A stretch of DNA of 64,000 nucleotides from NCBI RefSeq assembly GCF_030687575.1, contig NZ_CP117439.1, positions 1,674,001 through 1,738,000 on the forward strand. The letters run 5' to 3'. Under the pieces are notes generated by a model, which saw nothing but the letters and a program-made list of their open reading frames with translations, searched no databases and had not been told where the DNA came from. Source of the stretch: Pseudomonas sp. FP2309 (GTDB lineage Bacteria; Pseudomonadota; Gammaproteobacteria; Pseudomonadales; Pseudomonadaceae). Position 1 is the stretch's first letter; every line of letters starts with the position of its first letter. This document shows positions 20,510-33,617 of the stretch, in pieces. The translations under genes were made by a program, and so were the position numbers.

Positions 20510-22438
20510 TTACTGATCATCAAAGTAGCGCTCATGCCAATCCACCAACGGCTGTGGCGAGTTGAGCTTCTGCCCGTAGATCACCGAATAAGACAGCACG
20601 TTTTGCACGTACTGGCGGGTTTCGTCGAAGGGGATGCTTTCCACCCACACGTCGAAACTCAGATGATCGGCACCGCGCAGCCATTGGCGCACACGGCCGG
20701 GCCCGGCGTTATAGGCGGCGGAGGCGAGGACACGGTTGCCGTTGAACTGGCTGTGCACCTGGCTCAGGTACGCGGCACCGAGCTGGATGTTTTTATCCGG
20801 GTCCAGCACCTGGGCCGGGGAGGCCAGGGGGATGCTGAATTTGCGCGCTGTCTCTTTGGCGGTGCCGGGCATCAGTTGCATCAGGCCGCTGGCACCGACG
20901 CCGGAGCGGGCATCGTCCATAAAGGCGCTTTCCTGGCGGGTGATGGCAAACACCCAACTGGAATGCAGGCCGCGAACTTTGGCTTCACGTACCAGGGTGT
21001 CGCGGTGAGCCATGGGAAAGCGGATGTCCAGGTCGTCCCAGTATTGCGCCTGGCTGATGGTACGAATCGCCGGGAAATACCACTTCATGTCGTAGGCCAG
21101 CTTGGCCTGGGCCACCATTTCGTCACGATTGAAGTGGCGGCTGACGTGGTACCACTCGCGGCGGCCATCGACCACTTGACCACGGGCGTAGAACTCCAGG
21201 GCACGACGCACGCCTGGGGTGTTGCGCACCTTGTTGATCAGCGCCTGGCTCATCAGCAGCGGCTTGTTATTCAACTGATAAGGCGCCTTGGAGCGATCGG
21301 CGGCGAGGAACCCATAGAAATCCCGCTCCCGCGACAGGTTCTTATAGAGCACCAGGGCTTGCGGGTTTTTCGGCTCGGCCAGTTCCAGGCTGCGGGCCTG
21401 CCAGTAGCGCCAGCGGTTGGTGGTGGCCAGGTCTTGTGGGAGTTTGCGGGTCAACTGGTAGGCATCTTCCCAGCGCGCCAGGCGCAGCAGCAGGCGCAGG
21501 CGCCACTCGGAGACGGTGTTGTCGCGCAGTTCCGGGTCGTATTTGGTCATCACCTCAAGGGCGCGTGGGTCGAAGCGTTTGGCCAGGGTCAGCCCGATTT
21601 CGCGGGCGATCGACACTTTTTCGTCACGGGAGAAGTGCATGCTGCTGGCATAGCCGTCGAGCATAGCCATGGCCTTGTCCGGGTCCTGGCGTGCCAGGCG
21701 ACGCAGGCCCAGGCCCACGGCGTCCGACATGGCCTCGGTGGCTGGCTGGAAGCGTGATGGGTCGCTGAGCATGTCGGGTTTTTGCGCCACGTCCACCATC
21801 AGGCGGCCTTGGGCGCCGAGGGTCGGCAGGGTCTTCACCAGGCTGTTGGCCAGGGCGTAGTTGCGCGCTTCGGCGGCGAGTTTGGCGCGGTCCCAGATTT
21901 TCTGTTCGGTGAGTTGGCCGTCGGCCGCCCACTGGCCGAAGGTGACATCACAGGCGGCGGGTTGGGATTTGCCGGTCATCCACAGTTTTTCGGCGGTCTT
22001 GTAGCCTTCGGCTTTCAGGTTGTGAGTGAGTTGGTATTGGCCGTGCAGGCAGTCCAGTTCGACGAAATTGAGCTTGGGGTCGTAGTACTTTTCAAAGGTC
22101 TGCCAGTCGCCGCGTTCGGCCAGCCAGCGCAACCAGCGCAGCTTCATCCAGTTGGCCTGGGGCAGGTCGCCGTTTTTGGCAAGGAACTGCTCGATCTCCT
22201 GGTTGCTCGCGGTTTTCAGGCGGGCGGTCAGTTCGTCGTAGGCGAGGTAAGGCGTGAGCGGGTAGTCGGCCAGCGCCTGGCTGTATTGCATGTACGGGCC
22301 GGTGTCGCCCTTGGCCAGGGCGCGCTTGGCTTCATCGTAATATTGACGTTGGGTGGTGAGGTCCACGGCCTGGGCGGATTGAACGGCGGTGGCGGAAAGA
22401 AGCAGACAAGATAAAAAGTTGAAAAGGCGACTGCGCAT
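20510..22438 (-). CDS. slt: Soluble lytic murein transglycosylase
   Basis: 642 aa from ATG 22438, which gives a clean signal peptide (MRSRLFNFLSCLLLSATAVQ, cut after SAQA). It is a periplasmic enzyme that cleaves the MurNAc-GlcNAc bond of peptidoglycan, leaving 1,6-anhydro ends. The long N-terminal part is the helical ring (U and L domains) of Slt70. The C-terminal catalytic domain has FAITRQESAFMDDARSG with the catalytic Glu, SGLMQLMPGTAKETA, and the NVQLGAAYL-like NIQLGAAYLSQV motif. The length matches Slt70. Confidence 0.95.
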   Translation of the reverse strand: MRSRLFNFLSCLLLSATAVQSAQAVDLTTQRQYYDEAKRALAKGDTGPYMQYSQALADYPLTPYLAYDELTARLKTASNQEIEQFLAKNGDLPQANWMKLRWLRWLAERGDWQTFEKYYDPKLNFVELDCLHGQYQLTHNLKAEGYKTAEKLWMTGKSQPAACDVTFGQWAADGQLTEQKIWDRAKLAAEARNYALANSLVKTLPTLGAQGRLMVDVAQKPDMLSDPSRFQPATEAMSDAVGLGLRRLARQDPDKAMAMLDGYASSMHFSRDEKVSIAREIGLTLAKRFDPRALEVMTKYDPELRDNTVSEWRLRLLLRLARWEDAYQLTRKLPQDLATTNRWRYWQARSLELAEPKNPQALVLYKNLSRERDFYGFLAADRSKAPYQLNNKPLLMSQALINKVRNTPGVRRALEFYARGQVVDGRREWYHVSRHFNRDEMVAQAKLAYDMKWYFPAIRTISQAQYWDDLDIRFPMAHRDTLVREAKVRGLHSSWVFAITRQESAFMDDARSGVGASGLMQLMPGTAKETARKFSIPLASPAQVLDPDKNIQLGAAYLSQVHSQFNGNRVLASAAYNAGPGRVRQWLRGADHLSFDVWVESIPFDETRQYVQNVLSYSVIYGQKLNSPQPLVDWHERYFDDQ

Positions 22439-22651
22439 GAGACGTCCGTGCAGAGAAATCACGACTAGCACCGGCACCGCCGACACTGATTGCTCCTAGC
22501 TTAGCCTTTTGCCAGCGGCAGGCGAAAGCTTTGCCGGCCGGTTCATTCAAGTTCGCCAGAAATGTCCTACAGAACGTGTCGGCATCAAAAATGCCGGCCG
22601 CATCCGACCCTCAAGTCAGGTAGAATGCGCGCCCAGTTTTTGGAGAAGCGT

Positions 22652-24571
22652 ATGACCCTGCTCAAATTCAGCGATGTGTCCCTTGCTTTCGGCGCTATGC
22701 CGTTGTTGGACAAGGTGTCCTGGCAGATCGCCCGTGGTGAGCGGGTGTGCATCATCGGCCGCAACGGCACCGGCAAATCCAGCATGATGAAGCTGGTCAA
22801 GGGCGACCAGAAGCCCGATGAAGGCTCCGTGTGGCGCGCGCCGGGCCTCAAGATCGGCGAATTGCCGCAAGAATTGCCGGTGGCCGACGGACGGACAGTG
22901 TTCGACGTGGTCGCCGAAGGCCTGGATGGCGTGGGTGAGTTGCTTGCGCAATACCACCACCTGGCGCAGAACTGCGTCACCGACGAAGATCTGGACAAGC
23001 TGATGCACGTCCAGCAAGACCTCGAAGCCCGTGACGGCTGGCGCTTGCAGCAACTGGTCGACAGCACCTTGAGCCGCCTGCAACTGCCGGCCGACAAGAC
23101 CCTTGCCGAGTTGTCCGGTGGCTGGCGCCGTCGCGTACTGCTGGCCCAGGCGCTGGTGTCCGAGCCGGACCTGCTGCTGCTCGACGAACCCACCAACCAC
23201 CTGGACATCGGCGCAATCGCCTGGCTCGAAGAAGCCCTCAAGGATTTTCAGGGCGCCGTGCTGTTCATCACGCACGACCGTTCTTTCCTGCAGAACCTGG
23301 CCACGCGCATCCTTGAACTGGACCGTGGCGGCCTGATCGACTGGAACGGCGACTACGCCAGCTTCCTGGTGCACAAGGAAGCGGCGCTGGCCGCTGAAGA
23401 AACCGCCAACGCGCTGTTCGACAAAAAACTGGCCCAGGAAGAAGTCTGGATCCGCCAGGGCATCAAGGCCCGCCGCACCCGTAACGAAGGTCGCGTACGC
23501 GCCCTGAAGGCCCTGCGTGTTGAGCGCGGCGAGCGTCGTGAGCGCACCGGCAAGGCCAATATCCAACTGGACACCGCCGACAAGTCCGGCAAGCAAGTGA
23601 TGGTGCTGGAAAACGTCAGCTTCCATCACCCGGACGGTCCGTTCCTGATCAAGGACTTCTCCATGGTCCTGCAGCGCGGCGACCGTATCGGCCTGCTGGG
23701 CGCCAACGGTACCGGCAAGACCACCTTGCTCAAGCTGATGCTCAGCGGTCTGCAACCGACCAGCGGCACCGTGGAAGAAGGCACGCGCATCGACGTGGCC
23801 TACTTCGACCAGTTGCGCCACCAGTTGGACCTGGAAAAGACCGTGATCGACAACGTGGCCGAAGGCCGCGACTTTATCGATATCGACGGCCAGAGCCGCC
23901 ACGTGCTGAGCTACCTGGGCGACTTCCTGTTCAGCCCGCAGCGTGCCCGGACCCCAGTCAAAGCGTTGTCCGGTGGTGAGCGCGCGCGTTTGCTGTTGGC
24001 CAAGCTGTTCAGCAAGCCGGCGAACCTGCTGGTACTCGACGAACCGACCAACGACCTCGACGTGGAAACCCTCGAGCTGCTCGAAGAAGTGCTGTTGACC
24101 TTCAACGGCACTGTGCTGATGGTCAGCCACGATCGGGCATTCCTCGATAACGTGGTGACCAGCACCCTGGTCTTCGAAGGCGAAGGCAAGGTACGCGAGT
24201 ACGTCGGTGGTTATCAGGACTGGCTGCGCCAGGGCGGTTCGCCGCGTCTGCTGGGCGTGACCGAGAGCAAGTCCGGCAAAGCCGACTTGAACTCCGCAGT
24301 GGTCACCCCGGTAGCCGCTGCTGCGCCGGTGCAGGAAGCTGCACCCGCGGCCAAGAAGAAACTCAGCTACAAGCTGCAGCGCGAGCTGGAAGCCTTGCCG
24401 GGTGACATCGACGCCAAGGAACAGCAGATCGCCGCGGTAGAAGCGGAAATGGCTGACGCGGGTTTCTACCAGCGTCCTGCGGCGGAAACCGCCAAGGTCA
24501 TCGCTTCGCTGGAGGCGCTGAACCAGGAACTGGAGGCGCTGGTTGAGCGTTGGGCCGAGTTGGATGCCTGA
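22652..24571 (+). CDS. uup: ABC-F family ATPase (Uup-like)
   Basis: 639 aa from ATG 22652 with TGGAGAAG upstream. It contains two ABC ATPase domains and no membrane domain. Walker A motifs are GRNGTGKSS and GANGTGKTT, and signatures are LSGGWRRRVLLAQAL and LSGGERARLLLAKLF. Between them is the ABC-F linker (helical, Arg-rich, GIKARRTRNEGRVRALKALR). At the C-terminus, after an Ala/Pro hinge, is a short coiled coil (residues about 565-639), as in Uup. ABC-F proteins act on ribosomes; Uup is also linked to transposon excision and replication forks. Confidence 0.9.
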   Translation: MTLLKFSDVSLAFGAMPLLDKVSWQIARGERVCIIGRNGTGKSSMMKLVKGDQKPDEGSVWRAPGLKIGELPQELPVADGRTVFDVVAEGLDGVGELLAQYHHLAQNCVTDEDLDKLMHVQQDLEARDGWRLQQLVDSTLSRLQLPADKTLAELSGGWRRRVLLAQALVSEPDLLLLDEPTNHLDIGAIAWLEEALKDFQGAVLFITHDRSFLQNLATRILELDRGGLIDWNGDYASFLVHKEAALAAEETANALFDKKLAQEEVWIRQGIKARRTRNEGRVRALKALRVERGERRERTGKANIQLDTADKSGKQVMVLENVSFHHPDGPFLIKDFSMVLQRGDRIGLLGANGTGKTTLLKLMLSGLQPTSGTVEEGTRIDVAYFDQLRHQLDLEKTVIDNVAEGRDFIDIDGQSRHVLSYLGDFLFSPQRARTPVKALSGGERARLLLAKLFSKPANLLVLDEPTNDLDVETLELLEEVLLTFNGTVLMVSHDRAFLDNVVTSTLVFEGEGKVREYVGGYQDWLRQGGSPRLLGVTESKSGKADLNSAVVTPVAAAAPVQEAAPAAKKKLSYKLQRELEALPGDIDAKEQQIAAVEAEMADAGFYQRPAAETAKVIASLEALNQELEALVERWAELDA

Positions 24572-24587
24572 TTGATCTTCGAGCCAT

Positions 24588-24626
24588 AAAAAAGCCCGGT
24601 GCCCTTATACAGGCGCCGGGCTTTTT
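24588..24626. terminator. Bidirectional terminator after the ABC-F gene
   Basis: A-run, AGCCCGG-TGCC stem, loop CTTATACA, GGCGCCGGGCT, then TTTTT. It is strong on both strands and lies before the convergent usp gene. Confidence 0.88.
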
Positions 24627-24646
24627 CATATGTCATGCGGTTCAAA

Positions 24647-24676
24647 TGTGGCAGGGGGGCTTGTACCCCCACACCA
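24647..24676. repeat. Degenerate REP-type palindrome
   Basis: TGTGGCAGGGGGG, CTTGTA, then CCCCCACACCA. A diverged copy of the GTGGGAGGGG family next to the terminator. Confidence 0.55.
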
Positions 24677-24690
24677 GATATCCGTCGGTC

Positions 24691-25131
24691 TTACGAATTT
24701 TTTACCAGCTTCACCGCCAGCACATCACACGGCGCGCCGTGCAGCACGTCATTGGCGGTGGAACCCAGCAACAGCGCAAGGCCGTGACGGCCATGACTGC
24801 CGACCACGATCAGGTCGCAACCTTGTTCCTTGGCGAGGTGGTGGATTTCCTGGCGCGGTTGGCCGTAGGTGAGGTGGGAATTTTCCTTGCTTACTTCCGG
24901 GTATTTGAGAATCAATCGGTCAAGGCGTTCCTTGGCCTGGTCGAATTGCTGCTGCTGCAACTGGGAAAGGTCCATCGGCACGTCGCCGCCAAAGGCCATG
25001 GCCATGGGCTCGACGATGTGCACCAGTGACAGTTTGGCGCCGTTGGCGATTGCGGAGTCCCGCGCGCGCTTGATCACTGGATCGCACTCTTCGGTCAGGT
25101 CGACCGCGACCAGAATATGTTCGTAGGACAT
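24691..25131 (-). CDS. Universal stress protein, UspA family
   Basis: 146 aa from ATG 25131, with CTGGAGGAA upstream; the open frame extends 28 more codons without a ribosome site. It is a single UspA domain starting MSYEHILVAVDLTEECDPVI, with the ATP-binding pattern VVGSHGRHGLALLLGSTAND (G2xG9xGS/T) near the C-terminus. It is probably a cytoplasmic ATP-binding dimer induced by stress or growth arrest. It is divergent from the next gene. Confidence 0.93.
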   Translation of the reverse strand: MSYEHILVAVDLTEECDPVIKRARDSAIANGAKLSLVHIVEPMAMAFGGDVPMDLSQLQQQQFDQAKERLDRLILKYPEVSKENSHLTYGQPRQEIHHLAKEQGCDLIVVGSHGRHGLALLLGSTANDVLHGAPCDVLAVKLVKNS

Positions 25132-25237
25132 GGGGCGTTCCTCCAGGGGGACTGCAATAAGTGAAGTATGGCTGCTTTCAAGCGGATGGGGTTGCTTCAG
25201 GTCAAATCCGCTCATCTAGAAAATCGGGAGTACACAT

Positions 25238-25675
25238 ATGACGGTCTGGATAGTGGTGTCAATCCTTGCGGTGGTTCTAAGCCCCCTGGCATGGCTGCGT
25301 CCGTCGCGCCATCAGAGCGGGCGCATGGCCCTGCGCATGGAAGCACGCCGTATCGGCCTGGCCATGCAGCTGGCGCCCCAGGAGTGGCCACACTGGCTCA
25401 AGCAGGAACCGCCGAGCCCCTGCGCGCAATACTGCCGACCACGACGCGGCAGCACGCCGTCGATCTGGAGTTACTGGCAGTTGGAGCCGGGCGTGTGGGT
25501 CAACCGCTGGCGCGAAGAGTGCTCGGATGAGAAGTTGTTGCAGCATTTTGCGACGCTGCCGGCCAACGTCTACAAAGTCGAGGCCGATACGCAAATGATC
25601 GCCCTGTACTGGGGCGAGAAAGGCGAGACGCGTGATTTGCTGGCCATCGATGCGTTGCTCAAAGCCCTGGCTTGA
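25238..25675 (+). CDS. Conserved membrane-anchored protein of unknown function
   Basis: 145 aa from ATG 25238, with CGGGAG upstream. One N-terminal membrane span (MTVWIVVSILAVVLSPLAWL) is followed by a cytoplasmic-looking soluble domain rich in Trp, Arg and Cys (WPHWLKQEPPSPC, IWSYWQLEPGVWVNRWREE). I do not recognise the domain. It stands alone between the universal stress protein and the fadBA leader. Codon usage is that of the neighbours. Confidence 0.75.
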   Translation: MTVWIVVSILAVVLSPLAWLRPSRHQSGRMALRMEARRIGLAMQLAPQEWPHWLKQEPPSPCAQYCRPRRGSTPSIWSYWQLEPGVWVNRWREECSDEKLLQHFATLPANVYKVEADTQMIALYWGEKGETRDLLAIDALLKALA

Positions 25676-25701
25676 GGGCGTTGGGCTCAATCTCAGGCAA
25701 T

Positions 25702-25727
25702 AAAAAGCCCGACATCATCATCGGGCT
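25702..25727 (-). terminator. Minus-strand terminator with no gene upstream of it
   Basis: AGCCCGA / TCGGGCT stem with an 8-nt loop. The T-run (CTTTTTA) is present only on the minus strand, yet no minus-strand gene precedes it. On the plus strand there is no T-run after the gene ending at 25675. Confidence 0.6.
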
Positions 25728-25995
25728 GGAGTTGGCCAGGCAGGCCGGTAAATGTGTGTTGTGCGCGTCGGATGTTCATCCAGGCGCTTTACGGTTGTCG
25801 CAAGCCTAGCGGCATATCCCGATCTGTACAGTCTTTTCCCACAACTTACCCACTATTGATTTCGTGAATAACTGGATATTGATGGCCTGTGGGCCCGCGC
25901 TCAGGGTTCCTAAAATGACTGGAAAGTCGTGTTTTTCCTAGCCCTTCGGGCGATTGACAATTGTCCGGAATTGGATGAAGGTGGCGTACCCGAAT

Positions 25996-26009
25996 CAAAC
26001 GGGCGTATG
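25996..26009. promoter_or_regulatory. Candidate PsrA box upstream of fadB
   Basis: CAAAC GGGC GTATG differs at one position from the PsrA pattern (C/G)AAAC-N4-GTTT(G/C). PsrA, encoded in this window, is known in P. aeruginosa to repress a fadBA operon. Confidence 0.45.
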
Positions 26010-26171
26010 AATTGAGCGTTTGTCTGTCAGACCGCTCATACAGAATCCCGACTATCGCATTGGCGGGTGTGCCTGGCAGATGGGCATGAGCATTGACGCA
26101 ACTATCAATGTCCAACCAGAGGCCAGCGTCCAGTGTGTACTGTTCAGCTTCCATATCGTGGAGATCAGTTG

Positions 26172-29524
<3,353 letters not shown>

Positions 29525-29542
29525 GCGTTGGGTTGACGGAAG

Positions 29543-29574
29543 CCGGGGCCCAGTGCCCCGGTTTTTGTTTTTTG
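29543..29574 (+). terminator. Intrinsic terminator after fadA
   Basis: CCGGGGC / GCCCCGG stem followed by TTTTTGTTTTTT. Confidence 0.9.
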
Positions 29575-29620
29575 GCGGTTTTGTATTTTTTTTTAATAAA
29601 TTTTGTAAGGGAGGCAGAGC

Positions 29621-29857
29621 ATGAAAGTCGAACCAGGGCTCTACCAACATTATAAGGGGCCGCAGTACCGCGTTTTCAGTGTGGCACGGCACTCCGAGAC
29701 CGAAGAAGAAGTGGTGTTTTACCAAGCGCTGTATGGCGAATACGGCTTTTGGGTGCGTCCCTTGAGCATGTTCCTGGAGACCGTCGAAGTTGACGGTGAG
29801 CACGTCCCGCGCTTTGCTTTGGTCCAGGCCGAAGCCAGTCTTTTTTCAGGGCAATAA
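29621..29857 (+). CDS. DUF1653 domain protein
   Basis: 78 aa with a strong AAGGGAGG ribosome site. The sequence VEPGLYQHYKGPQYRVF with later HSETEEEVVFYQALYGEYG and WVRPLSMFLETVEVDG is the complete DUF1653 domain, a small beta-rich family of unknown role. It sits between fadA and topA with its own AT-rich upstream region. Confidence 0.85.
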   Translation: MKVEPGLYQHYKGPQYRVFSVARHSETEEEVVFYQALYGEYGFWVRPLSMFLETVEVDGEHVPRFALVQAEASLFSGQ

Positions 29858-29882
29858 CGGCAGGCCGCGCAGAATGCTGCGC

Positions 29883-29911
29883 TTGACCTCACCTTGTTGC
29901 CACTATATATA
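29883..29911 (+). promoter_or_regulatory. Sigma-70-like promoter of topA
   Basis: TTGACC (29883-29888), 17-bp spacer, TATATA (29906-29911), 61 bp before the topA start. Spacing and hexamers fit sigma-70 well. Confidence 0.7.
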
Positions 29912-29971
29912 GCGTTGCCGCGACAGGCGCCAACTGCCTTTCACTTCTCGAATTCAGGAATTTTCCGATCC

Positions 29972-32593
29972 ATGGGCAAATCGCTGGTCATTGTGGAATC
30001 CCCGGCTAAGGCCAAGACCATCAACAAGTACTTGGGCAACGAGTACGTGGTGAAGTCGAGTATCGGCCATATCCGAGACCTGCCCACCAGCGGTTCGGCT
30101 AGCGCCAGCAAGGAGCCTGCCGCCAAGCGCGGCAAGGCGGCTGCGGGCGAAGGTCCGGTACTCACGCCAAAAGAGAAAGCGCGCAAGCAGCTGGTCTCGC
30201 GCATGGGTGTGGACCCGGATCATGGCTGGAAGGCCAAGTATGAAATCCTTCCGGGCAAGGAAAAGGTCATCGAAGAGCTGCGCCGGCTCGCCAAAGATGC
30301 CGACACCATCTATCTCGCAACGGACTTGGACCGCGAAGGGGAAGCCATTGCCTGGCACCTGCGGGAAGCCATCGGCGGCGATGACAGCCGCTACAAGCGT
30401 GTGGTGTTCAACGAAATCACCAAGAAAGCCATCCAGGAAGCCTTCTCCAAGCCGGGCGAGCTGGATATCGACCGTGTCAACGCCCAGCAGGCCCGTCGTT
30501 TCCTCGACCGCGTGGTCGGTTACATGGTCTCGCCGTTGCTGTGGGCGAAGATCGCCCGTGGCCTGTCCGCCGGCCGTGTGCAATCGGTAGCGGTCAAGTT
30601 GGTGGTGGAGCGTGAGCGTGAGATCCGTGCGTTCAACCCTGAAGAGTATTGGGAAGTCCATGCCGACCTCGGTACCGCCAAGGGCGCCAACGTGCGCTTT
30701 GAAGTGGCCCGTGAGAAAGGCGAGGCGTTCAAGCCGCTGAACGAAGCCCAGGCCATGGCCGCGCTGGAAAAGCTCAAGGCGTCCAGCTACAGCATCGTCA
30801 AGCGTGAAGACAAACCGACCAGCAGCAAGCCGTCGGCACCGTTTATCACCTCCACCCTGCAGCAGGCCGCGAGCAACCGCCTGGGCTTTGGTGTGAAGAA
30901 AACCATGATGATGGCCCAGCGTCTGTACGAAGCCGGCTACATCACTTATATGCGTACCGACTCCACCAACCTGTCGCAAGACGCGGTGGCGATGGCGCGC
31001 ACTTATATTGAAAGCGAGTTCGGCAAGAAGTATCTGCCGGAAAAGCCAAACGTCTACAGCAGCAAAGAGGGTGCGCAGGAGGCTCACGAAGCGATTCGTC
31101 CTTCCGACGCCAACACCACGCCGGCCAAGCTGAGTGGCATGGAGCGCGATGCTGAGCGCCTCTACGAGTTGATCTGGCGCCAGTTCCTGGCCTGCCAGAT
31201 GCTGCCGGCGCAATACTTGTCCACCACGGTCAGCGTGGGTGCCGGCGATTTCGAGCTGCGTGCCAAGGGCCGTATCCTCAAGTTCGACGGTTACACCCGC
31301 GTGATGCCGCAAATCGCCAAGCCAGGCGATGATGATGTGTTGCCGGACATGGCCCAGGGCGATACGTTGAAGCTGATCAAGCTCGACCCGTCCCAGCACT
31401 TCACCAAGCCGCCGGCGCGTTATTCGGAAGCCAGCCTGGTCAAGGAGATGGAAAAACGCGGTATCGGTCGTCCTTCGACCTACGCTGCGATCATCTCCAC
31501 CATCCAGGACCGCGGCTATGTGGCGCTGCACAACCGGCGTTTCTATTCGGAAAAGATGGGCGATATCGTCACTGAACGCCTGTCCGAGAGCTTCTCCAAC
31601 CTGATGGACTATGGCTTTACCGCCGGGATGGAAGAGAACCTCGATGACGTGGCTCATGGCGAGCGCGACTGGAAAAACGTCCTCGACGAGTTCTACGGCG
31701 ACTTCAAGAAGAAACTCGAAGTGGCCGAAAGCCCCGAGAGCGGCATGCGTGCCAACCAGCCGGTAATGACCGACATCCCGTGCCTGACGTGCGGCCGCCC
31801 GATGCAGATTCGTACCGCATCGACCGGCGTGTTCCTCGGCTGCTCGGGCTACAGCCTGCCGCCGAAAGAGCGCTGCAAGGCCACGGTCAACCTGGTGCCG
31901 GGTGATGAGATCGCTGCCGATGACGAGGGTGAATCCGAGTCGCTGGTGCTGCGTGGCAAGCACCGCTGCCCGATCTGCAGCACGGCGATGGACGCCTACC
32001 TGCTGGACGAGAAACACAAGTTGCACATCTGCGGTAACAACCCCGATTGCAACGGTTACGAGATTGAAGAGGGCACCTACCGCATCAAGGGCTACGAGGG
32101 TCCGAGCCTGGAGTGCGACAAGTGCGGCAGCGAGATGCAGCTCAAGACCGGCCGTTTCGGCAAGTTCTTCGGTTGCACCAACCCAACCTGCAAGAACACC
32201 CGCAAATTGCTCAAAAGCGGAGACGCTGCACCGCCGAAGATGGACCCGGTGAAGATGCCTGAGCTCAAGTGCGAGAAGGTCAACGACACCTACATCCTGC
32301 GTGACGGTGCTTCGGGGTTGTTCCTGGCCGCCAGCCAGTTCCCGAAAAACCGCGAGACCCGCGCACCGCTGGTGCTGGAGATCGTGCCGCATAAGGATGA
32401 GATCGACCCGAAATACCACTTCCTGTGTGAAGCGCCGAAGAAGGACCCGGATGGTCGTCCAGCCGTGATCCGCTACAGCCGCAAAACCAAGGAGCAGTAC
32501 GTGCAGACCGAAGTGGACGGTAAGCCTACAGGCTGGAAAGCGTTCTACGACGGTGGCAAGTGGAAGGTCGAGGACAAGCGCCAGGGCGCTTGA
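29972..32593 (+). CDS. topA: DNA topoisomerase I
   Basis: 873 aa from ATG 29972; the frame continues upstream across the promoter, so that extension is rejected. It relaxes negative supercoils by a type IA strand-passage mechanism. The Toprim domain begins [19 protein letters not shown] and has the acidic [14 protein letters not shown]. The active-site tyrosine is in [15 protein letters not shown]. After the core there are three C4 zinc-ribbon modules near residues 600-750 (CLTCG, CPICS and CDKCG starts), then a C-terminal basic tail. The layout is the usual gamma-proteobacterial TopA. Confidence 0.97.
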   Translation: MGKSLVIVESPAKAKTINKYLGNEYVVKSSIGHIRDLPTSGSASASKEPAAKRGKAAAGEGPVLTPKEKARKQLVSRMGVDPDHGWKAKYEILPGKEKVIEELRRLAKDADTIYLATDLDREGEAIAWHLREAIGGDDSRYKRVVFNEITKKAIQEAFSKPGELDIDRVNAQQARRFLDRVVGYMVSPLLWAKIARGLSAGRVQSVAVKLVVEREREIRAFNPEEYWEVHADLGTAKGANVRFEVAREKGEAFKPLNEAQAMAALEKLKASSYSIVKREDKPTSSKPSAPFITSTLQQAASNRLGFGVKKTMMMAQRLYEAGYITYMRTDSTNLSQDAVAMARTYIESEFGKKYLPEKPNVYSSKEGAQEAHEAIRPSDANTTPAKLSGMERDAERLYELIWRQFLACQMLPAQYLSTTVSVGAGDFELRAKGRILKFDGYTRVMPQIAKPGDDDVLPDMAQGDTLKLIKLDPSQHFTKPPARYSEASLVKEMEKRGIGRPSTYAAIISTIQDRGYVALHNRRFYSEKMGDIVTERLSESFSNLMDYGFTAGMEENLDDVAHGERDWKNVLDEFYGDFKKKLEVAESPESGMRANQPVMTDIPCLTCGRPMQIRTASTGVFLGCSGYSLPPKERCKATVNLVPGDEIAADDEGESESLVLRGKHRCPICSTAMDAYLLDEKHKLHICGNNPDCNGYEIEEGTYRIKGYEGPSLECDKCGSEMQLKTGRFGKFFGCTNPTCKNTRKLLKSGDAAPPKMDPVKMPELKCEKVNDTYILRDGASGLFLAASQFPKNRETRAPLVLEIVPHKDEIDPKYHFLCEAPKKDPDGRPAVIRYSRKTKEQYVQTEVDGKPTGWKAFYDGGKWKVEDKRQGA

Positions 32594-32616
32594 TCGACCA
32601 ACCGGCGACGTACGAG

Positions 32617-32643
32617 GGCCGCCCGCATGGGCGGCCTTTTTTT
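32617..32643 (+). terminator. Intrinsic terminator after topA
   Basis: GGCCGCCC / GGGCGGCC stem, GCAT loop, then seven T. Confidence 0.92.
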
Positions 32644-32720
32644 GCGCTTGCAGTGGGCTCGGCTGATCCGTGACACTGTTCAGCCAGCATTACGCCTCAT
32701 TCGTTGTGGAGATTGCCGCT

Positions 32721-33242
32721 ATGGCCAACGAACTCTATACCCGTACCAATCAGAAAATTTACTTCGCGGGTTTGTCCCTGGAAGCCCTTGGCCGTGCCGA
32801 GGAAGGGAAAGAGATGAATGCCATCGCGCTGGTTCAGGCGGGGCGTGAAGCGGCGTTGTTCCACTTGTACGGTGCCTTGCTCGGGCTATGTCATGAAATC
32901 GCCGGGTTCTACCGCTTGCCCCAGGCCGGTTCGCCCCGTGCGGAAATGATCATGAACCGTGACGTGCTTGAGTCCATGGCCATTCCCGAACTGGCCGAGC
33001 TGGTTGAAATGGCCCAAAGCCCCGACAGCTGGGTGGCGCGTTTGCTCAAAGCGCATGCCGATATGTTCCAGCCGCCTCGTGTTCCCCATGTGCCCAAGGG
33101 GGACGTGACTCAGCCGCTGATCGTGGCGGTCGCGTTGGAGGAGGAAGAGCCTGAGCCCTTGAGCCGGGAAGAACTGGAGGGCTGGCGTCAGGAGCTGAAA
33201 AAGATGGCCTTACGCTTTCGTGAAGGCCTGAACGAGTGCTAA
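32721..33242 (+). CDS. DUF6586-type conserved protein
   Basis: 173 aa from ATG 32721, with TGGAGAT upstream; the frame is open 17 codons further. It is all-helical and soluble, beginning MANELYTRTNQKIYFAGLSL, with an Ala/Leu-rich bundle (residues about 20-90) and an acidic segment (LEEEEPEPLSREELEG). It has the look of the Pseudomonas family found next to topA and sulA. Function is unknown. It sits between topA and a second small protein gene. Confidence 0.75.
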   Translation: MANELYTRTNQKIYFAGLSLEALGRAEEGKEMNAIALVQAGREAALFHLYGALLGLCHEIAGFYRLPQAGSPRAEMIMNRDVLESMAIPELAELVEMAQSPDSWVARLLKAHADMFQPPRVPHVPKGDVTQPLIVAVALEEEEPEPLSREELEGWRQELKKMALRFREGLNEC

Positions 33243-33360
33243 AGCCAGCCTGAACGCAGAAAGAACCGTTCATCAAGCTGTAAAGAAACCTCTTCAGATC
33301 CTCAGCGAGGTCGGGGGGATGACTGATATAATCCCGGCCTTTCGTGGAGAACAGACTTTT

Positions 33361-33594
33361 ATGCCAACGTCCTTTCTGGAAATTGTTGAGTTGCCTGACG
33401 GCCGAATCGAGCTGCGCCGGGCGGAGGACGAGGGTTCTCTGGTGATTTTGGATTTTTCCGAGGATGCCAAGGTGTTCTTGCAAGGTCAGCACGTGGAAGT
33501 GGCTAAAGCCATGTTGAGCGTGGGCGTGCAGATGGCCGGCCGCCTGGCCGAAGGCGAGCCCGAGAAAGAAGACGGGCCGCGGGTTCTTCACTGA
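33361..33594 (+). CDS. Small conserved protein of unknown function upstream of sulA
   Basis: 77 aa from ATG 33361, with GTGGAG about 12 nt upstream; an in-frame ATG at 33319 is less likely. The sequence (PTSFLEIVELPDGRIELRRA) is beta-rich and then helical with an acidic tail. There is no membrane span or recognised motif. It is convergent with sulA and separated from it by a 9-bp-arm hairpin. Confidence 0.7.
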   Translation: MPTSFLEIVELPDGRIELRRAEDEGSLVILDFSEDAKVFLQGQHVEVAKAMLSVGVQMAGRLAEGEPEKEDGPRVLH

Positions 33595-33617
33595 AGGGCT
33601 TTGATGGAATATGCCCT

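Larger units (their letters stand above)
25676..26171. other. 496-bp intergenic region upstream of fadB
   Basis: No convincing gene. It contains a minus-strand terminator at 25702-25727, a PsrA-like palindrome at 25996-26009, and a 10-bp palindrome GACAATTGTC around 25956-25965. It is AT-richer than its neighbours, as expected of a long regulatory leader. A 102-codon minus-strand frame (25846-26154) has atypical codon use and no ribosome site. Confidence 0.7.

Noticed and set aside
24647..24676. Possible second terminator after the ABC-F gene
   Set aside because: No T-run and matches the REP family instead; listed as a repeat.
25846..26154. 102-codon minus-strand frame upstream of fadB
   Set aside because: Codon use includes many rare codons (AGA, ATA, CTA, GGA) unlike the neighbours, there is no ribosome site, and the product matches no family I know. 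The minus-strand terminator nearby is reported separately.
29954..32419. 821-codon antisense frame in topA
   Set aside because: Same codon-bias artefact as above.
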